Of a stretch of 14,245 nt of DNA, positions 1-7,720 are shown piece by piece. The number at the start of each line of letters is the position of its first letter. The first letter of the stretch is position 1. Source of the DNA: Aalborgiella sp043775055 (lineage in GTDB: Bacteria; Pseudomonadota; Gammaproteobacteria; Burkholderiales; Burkholderiaceae_C); NCBI GenBank assembly GCA_043775055.1, contig JAYVSU010000114.1, forward strand, positions 1 through 14,245, given 5' to 3'. A program made the position numbers and the translations under genes. The notes below the pieces were generated by a model. It was not told the DNA's origin, did not search any database, and saw only the letters and a program-made list of their open reading frames with translations.

Positions 1-168
1 ATCTCGGCTCGCGGCTTCTTTTTGCATCGCCAGTTGCCACTCCGCCTCTTCCGTTTTTTGCGCCAAAGCCTCAATCATGAAGCTATGCGCGCTTTGCCCT
101 GTTGCTTGCGCGAGGTTAAGTATCCGCTGACGCAGAGGCGTGTCGATTCTCAATGTGGTGGTGGACAT
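1..168 (-). CDS. Ribbon-helix-helix (CopG/ParD-like) antitoxin, 5' part only
   Basis: The reverse strand reads from an ATG at 168 to the window edge as 56 residues beginning MSTTTLRID. The short N-terminal beta strand (TTTLRID, residues 3-9) followed by two predicted helices (about 11-21 and 26-50) is the standard ribbon-helix-helix DNA-binding fold of type II antitoxins and CopG-like regulators. Helix two is charged and Glu/Gln-rich. An AAGGAA ribosome-binding site lies about 6 nt before the ATG. The gene is cut by the edge, and a ParE/RelE-type toxin would be expected further left, but it cannot be seen. Such proteins normally repress their own operon, and a perfect 15-bp palindrome (211-225) lies 42 bp upstream of the start. 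A solitary CopG regulator is the alternative. Confidence 0.75.
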   Translation of the reverse strand, partial: MSTTTLRIDTPLRQRILNLAQATGQSAHSFMIEALAQKTEEAEWQLAMQKEAASRD

Positions 169-210
169 GGTTTATTCCTTTTGCTTTAGCGGCGTCTTTG
201 TTTGTAGCTC

Positions 211-225
211 AATTGTGTCACAATT
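211..225. promoter_or_regulatory. Perfect palindrome, candidate antitoxin operator
   Basis: AATTGTGTCACAATT is a perfect 7-bp inverted repeat around one central base. It lies between the stop codon of the restriction-modification gene and the antitoxin start, and overlaps the last base of that stop codon. There is no T-run, so it does not look like an intrinsic terminator. Position and symmetry fit a binding site for a dimeric ribbon-helix-helix repressor. The assignment is inferred. Confidence 0.5.
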
Positions 226-3200
226 TACTCTTCTGCCTCAGATACGCCCTCATGATTCTGTTCAGATTCTGCCTGCGTCAAACTTGCTACCAAAGCTTGG
301 TAACGGTCAAACAGCAGGGCGACACGGCTTGCTTCGGTGAGCTTCGTGCGTTTGGATTTGCTGTGCGTTGTGTGGAGATAAGCTTTATCCACCAAAGCGT
401 CCAAGGCCGCATGTGCTGCACGCAAGTCAGCAAGCATGGTGTTAGGGTCATATAGGACGGCTAGGCTTGCGGGTGCTTCTTCCGTTAGATATTGTGCTCG
501 CGCATCCAACACCGCTTGTCCCGCTTGCTCAATATCGCTGCGCAGCGCAGTGTCCTTAGTTTTAGAGGTATCTAACTCTGGCCACGGGAAGTTGTTGTAA
601 ACGATGTTGGCTGAGTAGCGAAAATCACTCTTGAGCCGCCCACAGGTGCTGCGCATCCAAGCCATATGCATGGCGCTGGTGAGGATGGCGAAGTGGTAGG
701 TGGTGGCGTTGGGGATGACGTAAAGTTGATTCGATGCAACCACATTTGCCGGCAAAAGCGCAATGGGTATGTACTGACGGCGCTCAGATGACACCGTGGG
801 AATGGCAATGTAAGCGTTTTCTGGCTGCCTCATTTCCGCAAAAATTGCTGGCGTAGCTGCGAGTTTTACTGTTGCAGATCTTGCGCTTTTCAGCCGCCAT
901 TTTTTGACAGCTTCTACTCGGCGTTTGATTTCAGGAACTCGCAAATAATCGACGGGCTGCTTTTCAGCCAGCCATAGACACCAGCGCGGCTGAGCATTGA
1001 TCAACTCTTGACCACCAACAAATGGTCGAATGAATTGATTAGCGCTTTCGTCCTCAGCAAGTATCTGGTCAACTTCGGCTTGATTTAAAGTGAAATAACC
1101 GTCATCTAACGCAAAGCTACCGTAGTTGATTGCCAGATCCGCGCTCAATCTGGTTCGATGACTACCAACTACCACTTGTGCAGCATCGACCAAGTACGGG
1201 TTAATTTGCTCAGCGGCTTCTTCTACCACCGTGCCGCTGGCCTCGCTATTGCCAAACTCGTCCACATAGTCAAACAAGCGCTTCGGCGTGACGTTTTGCA
1301 CACGGCTGGCCAGACCAAAACCGATGATGACGCAGTGCACCGCCGCTTTGCCGCTGGCTTCGTTGCTCCATTTGAAAGTGCGGTGCGCAAACTCGATGGC
1401 GATGCCTTGGCTCATCATCCAACTCCACAGCACGCCCACCTGCTCGCCTTGGCAAATGCTGTTGGTTGAGACGAAGGCAATTTTTATTTTTTCGCGGGCA
1501 GCCAAGTCTTGCGCTTCGGCCAAGGCAAAAATATCATCCAGGCTTTTGCTGGCAGCCAGCGTTGCAGCATCAGGCTCATCCATCAAACTTACCTGTTTGG
1601 CTTTCGCAAAAGCAGCGTCTTTGAATTCTTTTTTACGATCATTCGCTTGCGCTGCAGCTGAGCCAACCAGATACTGCGCGGCTTTGATGTACCAGCCTGA
1701 TACCAAATCGAGCACACCGCCACCGGCAATGCCTGCACCTGCAAGTAAGCGCTCCATACTGGCTTTTTGCGTATCAGTTTGCATTTGCTTACCCACAAAA
1801 GGCGGGTTGCCCAAAATGAAATGCGTGTGCTCAGGCGGGCAAAGTTGCGTCCAATCTAAATCGAGTGCATCACCAATGCGAATATCGGCGGAGTTTTTCA
1901 AGGGCAAACGGGGCAACCATGCCTCTAGCCGCTCGCTGGACTGGATGTTCATCTGATGGTCTACCAACCACATGGCAACTTGCGCCACTCGCGCCGGAAA
2001 CTCTTCAATTTCAATGCCACTGAATTGATTAACGTCGATCATTTCTTTTTGAAATGCGTCAAGTGCTTGCAATCCACTCAATCCTGGTTTCCGCAGGGCT
2101 TGCGTTTTCACCGCATCAAATACCGATAACTCTAACAATCGCAACTCGCGATAGGTGATGACAAGAAAGTTACCGCAGCCGCAAGCAGGGTCTAAAAAAT
2201 GCAGGCGGCGGAGCTTTTTTTGAAACTCAAACAATGCGCTGATACTGCCCTTAGCTTTTTCAAGTTCTGCTTTGAGACTCTCTAAAAAAAGCGGCCCAAC
2301 CAGTTTGAGAATATTTTCTTCACTGGTGTAATGTGCGCCCAATTCACGTCGCAGGTCATGCTTGGTGTCTAAGCCTTCCGCATCCATAATGTGCTGAAAC
2401 ATAGAGCCAAATATGGCAGGTGAAATGCGCGACCAATCTAAAGCGCAACAATCTAGCAACATGTCTCGCATAGATGCATCAAAGCTAGCCGTACGAATTT
2501 TTTCCTCAAACAACTTACCGTTGACATAAGGGAAATCTTTGAACCACCCCGGTGTCTTGCTTTGCCGCGCGGAAAGCTCTGTGTCTAACTCATCAAACAG
2601 TTGAGTGAGCACTTGCCCTACATTACTGCCGTCAACAGCAGTGCCACGCTCTATCAAGTCGGTAAAGCGGCCCGCAGGCTCAAACAAGCCCGTTTTATCA
2701 GCAAACATGCAAAACAAAAGCCGTACCAAAAGTAATTGCAGCGGGTGGCGCTTGTAGCCATCGTGCCGTAAGGCGCTGTGTAACACCGAGAGTTTTTTAA
2801 CAGCACGCTCGTTAATCGGATCGTTCGCTTGCACCCGGCTGCTTTGTTGGCCTAATATGAAGCCAAAACTTGATACATGCTGCGGCAAATCTTTGAGCTT
2901 AAAACGCAGCTCGGTACTTTCGGCCAAATCTTTAAGCCAAAAATTTTGAAAATCACAAACCAAAATGTAGCGCGGATGCTCCTCATCGCTCAGGTTGATG
3001 CAATAATTGGCGGCTTGATCTGCGGCTTTGGCTAAGTTTTCGCCAGCGCTTTTATGCTCTATCAGTAGCAAGCCAGGCCAGAAATAGTCCGCAAATCCCG
3101 TGCGCTTGTTAAGTTTTTTGACACGGCTTTCAAACACACCTACTCGGTGACTTTCGACCCCAAAGACGGCAAAAAACTTCAGCCAAAAAGTTTGCGCCTG

Positions 3201-3281
3201 AGATTTTTCGTCCTGCGCATCCTTGAATTCGCTCGCAAACGCTATTAAACGCGTTTTAATTTCTGCCCAGCTAAGTCGCAT
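225..3281 (-). CDS. MmeI-like type IIL restriction-modification enzyme (fused nuclease and N6-adenine methyltransferase)
   Basis: This 1018-residue protein combines cleavage, methylation and target recognition in one chain. Near the N-terminus, D65, E75 and K77 form the D-x9-E-x-K nuclease motif with the spacing described for MmeI (D70, E80, K82). A helical linker follows (about 150-320). The methyltransferase domain has the SAM-binding motif DPACGCGNFL (about 364-373) and the catalytic NPPF (about 492-495). The target-recognition domain (about 620-900) ends near the conserved NNFPWPE. In this family one enzyme methylates adenine on one strand and cuts about 20 nt away. MmeI is 919 residues, so this protein is longer, partly through an Ala/Lys/Asp-rich insert at about 541-600. 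The ATG at 3281 was chosen over an overlapping TTG at 3284. AAAAAGG lies 7 nt upstream, inside the glyQ 3' end, and TGATG couples the two genes. By eye it is more AT-rich than its neighbours, which suggests transfer. The target site cannot be predicted. Confidence 0.9.
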   Translation of the reverse strand: MRLSWAEIKTRLIAFASEFKDAQDEKSQAQTFWLKFFAVFGVESHRVGVFESRVKKLNKRTGFADYFWPGLLLIEHKSAGENLAKAADQAANYCINLSDEEHPRYILVCDFQNFWLKDLAESTELRFKLKDLPQHVSSFGFILGQQSSRVQANDPINERAVKKLSVLHSALRHDGYKRHPLQLLLVRLLFCMFADKTGLFEPAGRFTDLIERGTAVDGSNVGQVLTQLFDELDTELSARQSKTPGWFKDFPYVNGKLFEEKIRTASFDASMRDMLLDCCALDWSRISPAIFGSMFQHIMDAEGLDTKHDLRRELGAHYTSEENILKLVGPLFLESLKAELEKAKGSISALFEFQKKLRRLHFLDPACGCGNFLVITYRELRLLELSVFDAVKTQALRKPGLSGLQALDAFQKEMIDVNQFSGIEIEEFPARVAQVAMWLVDHQMNIQSSERLEAWLPRLPLKNSADIRIGDALDLDWTQLCPPEHTHFILGNPPFVGKQMQTDTQKASMERLLAGAGIAGGGVLDLVSGWYIKAAQYLVGSAAAQANDRKKEFKDAAFAKAKQVSLMDEPDAATLAASKSLDDIFALAEAQDLAAREKIKIAFVSTNSICQGEQVGVLWSWMMSQGIAIEFAHRTFKWSNEASGKAAVHCVIIGFGLASRVQNVTPKRLFDYVDEFGNSEASGTVVEEAAEQINPYLVDAAQVVVGSHRTRLSADLAINYGSFALDDGYFTLNQAEVDQILAEDESANQFIRPFVGGQELINAQPRWCLWLAEKQPVDYLRVPEIKRRVEAVKKWRLKSARSATVKLAATPAIFAEMRQPENAYIAIPTVSSERRQYIPIALLPANVVASNQLYVIPNATTYHFAILTSAMHMAWMRSTCGRLKSDFRYSANIVYNNFPWPELDTSKTKDTALRSDIEQAGQAVLDARAQYLTEEAPASLAVLYDPNTMLADLRAAHAALDALVDKAYLHTTHSKSKRTKLTEASRVALLFDRYQALVASLTQAESEQNHEGVSEAEE

Positions 3282-4288
3282 CAAGCGGCCTTTTTAGTCG
3301 CCGGCATGAGCGGCGCAACTTGCGCCACCCAATCGCGCGGGGCCATGGGGTAACCGAGCCGCTCACGGCTTTCAAGATAACTTTGTGCCACGCTGCGCGA
3401 GATGTTGCGGATGCGGCCCATGTAGGCGGCGCGCTCGGTCACGCTGATGCTGCCGCGTGCGTCCAGCAGGTTGAAAGTGTGCGCCGCTTTGAGCACCTGC
3501 TCGTAGGCGGGCAAGGCGAGTTGCTGCTCAATCAGATACTTGGCCTGCTTTTCGTGCGCGGTGAAGGCGGTGAACAAAAAGTCGGTGTCGCTGTGCTCAA
3601 AGTTATAGGCGGATTGCTCTTTTTCGTTTTGCAAAAACACATCGCCATAATAGAGTACGCCCCCACGCTTACCCACTGCGTGTGGTTCGCTGCCCCCCGA
3701 GGGGGCTGAACTTGCTTGAGGCGGCTCTGTGCTGCGTTCGGTCTCCGTGTATATAAGGTCATAAACACTGTCCACACCCTGCAAATACATGGCCAAACGC
3801 TCCAGGCCGTAGGTGATTTCACCCGTGATCGGCTTGCAATCAATGCCGCCGACCTGCTGGAAGTAGGTGAACTGCGTCACTTCCATGCCGTTGAGCCAGA
3901 CTTCCCAGCCCAAACCCCAGGCGCCCAGCGTTGGGTTTTCCCAGTCGTCTTCGACAAAACGGACGTCGTTTTTCTTCAAATCAAAGCCCAAGGCTTCGAG
4001 CGAGCCCAGGTACAGCTCCAGAATATTGGCCGGGGCGGGTTTCAGCACCACCTGGTATTGGTAATAGTGCTGCAAACGATTCGGGTTTTCGCCATAGCGG
4101 CCGTCTTTTGGGCGGCGGCTGGGCTGCACGTAGGCGGCTTTCCACGGCTCGGGGCCGAGCGCTCTTAAAAATGTAGCTGTGTGTGACGTACCTGCGCCGA
4201 CTTCCATGTCGTAAGGCTGTAAAAGGGCACAACCTTGGGCGTCCCAGTAAGACTGAAGTTTGAGAATGATTTGCTGAAATGTAAGCAT
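3281..4288 (-). CDS. glyQ: Glycyl-tRNA synthetase alpha subunit with an in-frame repeat insertion
   Basis: GlyQ is the catalytic subunit of the bacterial alpha2beta2 glycyl-tRNA synthetase, which charges tRNA-Gly in the cytoplasm. The sequence follows E. coli GlyQ almost throughout: GAGTSH at 31-36, VQPSRRPKDGRYGENPN at 54-70, WENPTLGAWGLGWEVW at 116-131, TGEITYGLERLAMY at 155-168. It is 335 residues against 303 in E. coli. Most of the excess is one block at about 184-208, between YDLIYTE and LYYGDVF, rich in Pro, Ser and Gly. The DNA there (about 3665-3739) carries a GC-rich hairpin element. Everything after the block is intact, so the enzyme is probably functional. glyS, normally next, is absent from the window. 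The restriction-modification gene starts on the glyQ stop codon instead. Confidence 0.97.
   Translation of the reverse strand: MLTFQQIILKLQSYWDAQGCALLQPYDMEVGAGTSHTATFLRALGPEPWKAAYVQPSRRPKDGRYGENPNRLQHYYQYQVVLKPAPANILELYLGSLEALGFDLKKNDVRFVEDDWENPTLGAWGLGWEVWLNGMEVTQFTYFQQVGGIDCKPITGEITYGLERLAMYLQGVDSVYDLIYTETERSTEPPQASSAPSGGSEPHAVGKRGGVLYYGDVFLQNEKEQSAYNFEHSDTDFLFTAFTAHEKQAKYLIEQQLALPAYEQVLKAAHTFNLLDARGSISVTERAAYMGRIRNISRSVAQSYLESRERLGYPMAPRDWVAQVAPLMPATKKAA
3665..3739 (-). repeat. REP-like GC-rich palindromic element inserted in frame in glyQ
   Basis: A stretch of about 72-75 bp has no counterpart in E. coli glyQ and keeps the frame. Its core GCCCCC-CGA-GGGGGC (3692-3706) is a perfect 6-bp stem with a 3-nt loop, followed by GCTTGAGGCGGC. 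From memory, this core with a nearby TGGTTCGCTG resembles a short palindromic element common between genes in Comamonadaceae; that recollection is unverified. No second copy was seen in this window. Boundaries are approximate, set by comparison with the E. coli protein. Confidence 0.7.
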
Positions 4289-4367
4289 AGTGGATTGATT
4301 TTAAGGTACTATTTTTATTCGCCCTCATTAGCCCTTTTTCGACCCTATTTGCACTCTTTCTACCTCT

Positions 4368-5093
4368 ATGCCATCCACTTCCATCGCCTCTACCCTGTGC
4401 CCCACCGGCAAGCTGCGCGCCGCCATCAACTTGGGCAACCCAATTTTGGCGAACTTGGACGCTGCGACGAGCCAGCCTTTCGGCGTTTCGGTCGATTTGG
4501 CACAGGAATTGGCCAAACGCCTGGGCGTCGCACTGGAACTGGTCGTGGTCACCGGTGCAGCAAAATCAGTCTCAGCGCTCAACAACCTAACCGCTGACGT
4601 CGGCTTTTTTGCCATCGACCCGTTGCGTGGCGCTGAAATTGCCTTCACCGCACCCTATGTGCTGATTGAGGGCAGCTACATGGTGGTCCAAGATTCGCCG
4701 ATTTTGAGCAACGCGGACGTCGACAAAGTCGGCGTGCGCATTGCCGTGGGCACCGGCAGTGCGTATGACTTGTTTTTGAGCCGCGAGGTCCAACACGCCA
4801 CCATAGTGCGCGAAGCCCATGTTTCTGCCGTGGTCGACACCTTTTTGGCGCAAAAGCTGGAAGTCGCTGCTGGCATCAAGCAAGCTTTGGAAGCCAGCGC
4901 AGCTAGTTTGCCCAATTTGCGCTTGCTGGACGGGCATTTCATGGTGATTCAGCAGGCGATGGGCTTGCCCAAACGCTTTGGCCCTGAGGCAGCGGCGTAT
5001 TTGAGCACGTTTGTCGAAGCCATGAAAAGCAGCGGCTTTGTCGCCGATGCGATGGCTAGGCACGGCATCAAAGGTGCTTCTGTAGCCCCTTAA
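4368..5093 (+). CDS. Solute-binding-protein family 3 homologue without signal peptide
   Basis: This 241-residue protein resembles the periplasmic binding proteins of polar amino-acid ABC importers. It shows KLRAAINLGNP near the N-terminus, PFGVSVDLAQELAKRLG (about 37-53), a DVGFFAIDPLRGAEIAFTAPY-type ligand-cleft segment (about 77-97), and the hinge-like VRIAVGTGSAYD. No signal sequence is present, and the nearest upstream in-frame stop (TAG at 4329) leaves no room for one. It may therefore act in the cytoplasm, or as a sensory or enzymatic derivative. No transporter permease or ATPase adjoins it. It is transcribed divergently from glyQ (79-bp gap). No Shine-Dalgarno sequence precedes the ATG; the stretch is pyrimidine-rich. 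Its 3' end overlaps lnt by 26 bp. The substrate is unknown. Confidence 0.8.
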   Translation: MPSTSIASTLCPTGKLRAAINLGNPILANLDAATSQPFGVSVDLAQELAKRLGVALELVVVTGAAKSVSALNNLTADVGFFAIDPLRGAEIAFTAPYVLIEGSYMVVQDSPILSNADVDKVGVRIAVGTGSAYDLFLSREVQHATIVREAHVSAVVDTFLAQKLEVAAGIKQALEASAASLPNLRLLDGHFMVIQQAMGLPKRFGPEAAAYLSTFVEAMKSSGFVADAMARHGIKGASVAP

Positions 5094-6672
5094 GCTGGTT
5101 GCTGCGCCATGCCAGCGCCACCACAGCCAGCGCCAGCAACCACAGCGGCCACAGCCAAAAACGCGCCACCCACCACGCGTAGGGCGTGATGCCAGTGTTG
5201 CCTTGTACCTGCGCCACCAGCGCGCCACGGGTGTGACGCTCTAGCGCGTGGGTGACTTCGCCTATGGCATTTATTACTACCGTCGCCCCCGTATTCGTTG
5301 CTCGAACAGTAGGCCGCGCCAACTCCATCGAGCGCAGGCGGGCGATGTTCAAATGCTGGTCAATCGCCACCGTGTTGCCAAACCATCCAATGTTGCTGAC
5401 GTTGACCAAAATCGTAGGCGCCGTCGCCGCATTGCCAAAACGCTGCGCCAGCTCCTCGGTAAACAAATCTTCGTAGCAAATATTCAAGCCCAGCCGCTGT
5501 CCTTGCCAGTTGAACGTCGGCTGCTGCAGCCCGCCCCGGTTGAACGTGCCCAGCGGGATGTTCATAAGCCGGATAAACCACTGTGCAAATGGCGGTATGA
5601 ACTCGCCAAACGGCACCAAATGGTCTTTGTCGTACTGGTAGGGCGCGGTTAAAGCAGATTGCCCCGTTGCTGCTGGCTTGAAACCCAGCACCGAGTTGCT
5701 GTAACCATTGCCTCTGCTCCCCATCGGGATGCCGACCAGTGCCGCTTGCTCGCCAGATGCAAAGCGCTGACGAATGTTGACCCAATAGTCCGGCGGCAAC
5801 TGCTGTGGCAGCAGCGGAATCGCCGTTTCTGGTGTGATGATGAGGCTGGTTTTGGAGGCTTGCAACTGCTCGGCGTACCAACCCAACGCATCGGCCACAC
5901 CGGTACCGGGGATGAACTTTTCATCTTGCGCAATATTGCCTTGCAACAGCGTGACTTCAAGCGGTTTGTTGGACGACAACTCCGTCATCCAGCTATTGGT
6001 TATCGACACCAAGCCAGCCCCTAAAACCAAGACTGGCAAAAAGATAAGCCCATGAATTCGCTGGAATTTTTCGCGTTCAAACAAGCAGGTGACCCTTTGC
6101 GCCACAGCCATCGCCACAAACGCGCTCATAAAACTCATGCCATAAACGCCTACATACGCCGCCAGCCCCGCCAGCGGCCCGTGCACATGCGCGTAGCCGG
6201 CGGCCCCCCAGGGGAAACCGGTCAACCAGGTGCCACGCGCCAGCTCGGCTAGCAGCCAGCATGATGCAAAAATAATAGCAAAGAATCGACTATTTACGCC
6301 GACTACAGCTCGAAATAGCATGCAAACGAGCATATAGAACAGCGCCAAGCAACCTGAGAGCAACAAAACCGCAAAGGCAGCCAACCAGCTCGGCAAACCG
6401 CCGTAGGTGTGCATGGAGATGAACAACCACCAAATCGTGCCGCACATCCACGCCGTGCTGAAAACCCAGCTTTGCCACGCCGCTTGTTTGAGGGTTGACG
6501 TTTGGATCAGCGATGCCGCCAGCACCGCCAGTGCGCCGATTTGCAGCCACCAGACTGCTTGCCCCGCCGTTAAGCCAATCAGCTTGATTTCAAATGCAAA
6601 TGGCCACGCCAGACTGAGCGCATGCAGCCAGCCGGCCAAGCTTAAGACGGCAAAACGCTTCCAAAACTGCAT
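5068..6672 (-). CDS. lnt: Apolipoprotein N-acyltransferase
   Basis: Lnt adds the third acyl chain to the N-terminal cysteine of lipoproteins in the inner membrane, the last step of lipoprotein maturation. At 534 residues it has the expected layout: several hydrophobic helices (to about residue 225), a periplasmic nitrilase-like domain (about 235-490) and a C-terminal membrane helix (about 502-522). The catalytic triad is visible as E282 (TPETAIP), K349 (YDKDHLVPFGEF) and C399 (NICYED). It lies 18 bp after corC, the same order as ybeX-lnt in E. coli, so the two are probably co-transcribed. There is no clear ribosome-binding site. Residues 118-133, between membrane helices, are encoded by a degenerate copy of the AT-rich dispersed repeat. 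The tail overlaps the convergent binding-protein homologue by 26 bp. Confidence 0.96.
   Translation of the reverse strand: MQFWKRFAVLSLAGWLHALSLAWPFAFEIKLIGLTAGQAVWWLQIGALAVLAASLIQTSTLKQAAWQSWVFSTAWMCGTIWWLFISMHTYGGLPSWLAAFAVLLLSGCLALFYMLVCMLFRAVVGVNSRFFAIIFASCWLLAELARGTWLTGFPWGAAGYAHVHGPLAGLAAYVGVYGMSFMSAFVAMAVAQRVTCLFEREKFQRIHGLIFLPVLVLGAGLVSITNSWMTELSSNKPLEVTLLQGNIAQDEKFIPGTGVADALGWYAEQLQASKTSLIITPETAIPLLPQQLPPDYWVNIRQRFASGEQAALVGIPMGSRGNGYSNSVLGFKPAATGQSALTAPYQYDKDHLVPFGEFIPPFAQWFIRLMNIPLGTFNRGGLQQPTFNWQGQRLGLNICYEDLFTEELAQRFGNAATAPTILVNVSNIGWFGNTVAIDQHLNIARLRSMELARPTVRATNTGATVVINAIGEVTHALERHTRGALVAQVQGNTGITPYAWWVARFWLWPLWLLALAVVALAWRSNQLKGLQKHL
6274..6319 (+). repeat. Dispersed AT-rich repeat, copy E (inside lnt)
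   Basis: AATAGCAAA, ATTTACGCCG, CTACAGC and AAATAGC occur with exactly the spacing of the copy at 9332-9377 (46 nt in both). In the second part of the element, 25 of 32 bases match. The copy is read in frame, on the opposite strand, as residues 118-133 of Lnt. Confidence 0.65.
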
Positions 6673-6690
6673 AAGTTCGATTTTAAAAGC

Positions 6691-7602
6691 TTATTTAGGC
6701 TGTAACTTGTCTTGTAACAAAGCCATGTCGGCTGGCATGACTTTGAACCACTTCACCGCGCCACCCTTGGTGTGCAGCACCTTGAAACTGAGGCCGCCCA
6801 GCACAGTTGTTTCACCGCGCTTGGGGACGTGACCCAGTTCATGCGCAATCAGACCGCCAATGGTGTCAAAGTGGTTGTCGGAGTCAGACTCCAGCAGCGT
6901 CACATCAAAGGCCTCGTTCAAGCGCTCAATCGCCGTGCCGCCGCTGACGCGGTAGGTTTTGTCGGCCAGGCCAAAAATGTCGCCTTCGTCGTCTACGGTG
7001 TCAAACTCGTCTTCAATCTCGCCGACGATTTCTTCCAGCACATCCTCAATCGTCAGCAGCCCCGCCATGCGGCCAAACTCGTCGATGACGATGGCCAAAT
7101 GGTTGCGGTTGCCTCTGAACTCGCGCAGCAAATCGTTCAACCCCTTGGTTTCAGGCACAAAAACCGGTGGGCGCAACAGCGCGCGGATGTTCAGCTCTGG
7201 CGCGCGCTGCAGTTTCAGCAGGTCTTTGGCCAGCAAAATGCCGATGATGTTGTCTTTTTCGCGCTCATAGACCGGAAAGCGCGAGTGCGCCGTGTCAATC
7301 ACTTGGTGCATCAGCTCGTCTAGGGTCGATTCGATGTTCAGCAAGTCAATACGCGTCACTGGCACCATCACGTCGCCAGCGCTCATGTCCGCCATCCGAA
7401 TCACGCCCTCCAGCATGGCACGGCTTTGGGCGCCAATCACGTCGTTGTCTTCGGCCTCGGCCAGCGTTTCAAACAGCTCGTCCTTAGAGTCTGGGCCGGG
7501 GTTTAAAAATTCGACGATTTTTTTGAACAGCGAGCGCTTGTCTGCTGGCTCGGCCGTGCGCTCATGGCGCTCATGTTTGTCGTGAGGACTGGGGTCTGAC
7601 AC
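6691..7602 (-). CDS. corC: CorC/HlyC-family CBS-domain protein (cobalt/magnesium-associated)
   Basis: This 303-residue cytosolic protein of the CorC/YbeX family is associated with magnesium and cobalt homeostasis and, in E. coli, ribosome function. It has a charged N-terminus, then paired CBS domains: MVPVTRIDLLNI (about 79-90) to GILLAKDLLK (121-130), and ALLRPPVFVPE to FGRMAGLLTIEDVLEEIVGEI (about 141-196). A C-terminal CorC_HlyC domain (about 210-295) contains FDTIGGLI and LGHVPKRGE. The start is a GTG at 7602: no ATG lies upstream in frame nearby, and this start gives the usual family length. It lies directly upstream of lnt in a probable operon. The promoter should lie in the 118-bp gap before the GNAT gene; I could not pick one out. 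Confidence 0.94.
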   Translation of the reverse strand: MSDPSPHDKHERHERTAEPADKRSLFKKIVEFLNPGPDSKDELFETLAEAEDNDVIGAQSRAMLEGVIRMADMSAGDVMVPVTRIDLLNIESTLDELMHQVIDTAHSRFPVYEREKDNIIGILLAKDLLKLQRAPELNIRALLRPPVFVPETKGLNDLLREFRGNRNHLAIVIDEFGRMAGLLTIEDVLEEIVGEIEDEFDTVDDEGDIFGLADKTYRVSGGTAIERLNEAFDVTLLESDSDNHFDTIGGLIAHELGHVPKRGETTVLGGLSFKVLHTKGGAVKWFKVMPADMALLQDKLQPK

Positions 7603-7720
7603 AGTGTGGATGCTTTGTTTGACGGCTAAAAAGCGCGCAAAGCAACAGTTGTTTTGAAGCCTCTAGGATAGCGGAAACCCGTGACAGCTCAAAAAGCGCC
7701 AGATTTGCGGGTTATCCAGC

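Noticed and set aside
1288..1956. A 222-codon open frame antisense to the restriction-modification gene
   Set aside because: It lies entirely within the methyltransferase domain coding region and has low-complexity composition; a shadow frame.
4290..4345. A weak repeat-like stretch between glyQ and the binding-protein homologue (GGCG followed by AATAAAAATAG on the minus strand)
   Set aside because: AT-rich similarity needs gaps and lacks the GGCTACAGCC block.
6676..6704. A possible sixth repeat copy at the corC end (ACAGCCTAAATAAGC on the minus strand)
   Set aside because: Only about 14 of 18 bases match, the other half of the element is not recognisable, and it encodes the corC C-terminus; probably chance.
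7674..7717. Inverted AACCCG and CGGGTT pair between corC and the GNAT gene as a terminator
   Set aside because: The arms are short, the loop is over 20 nt, and no T-run follows the stem.
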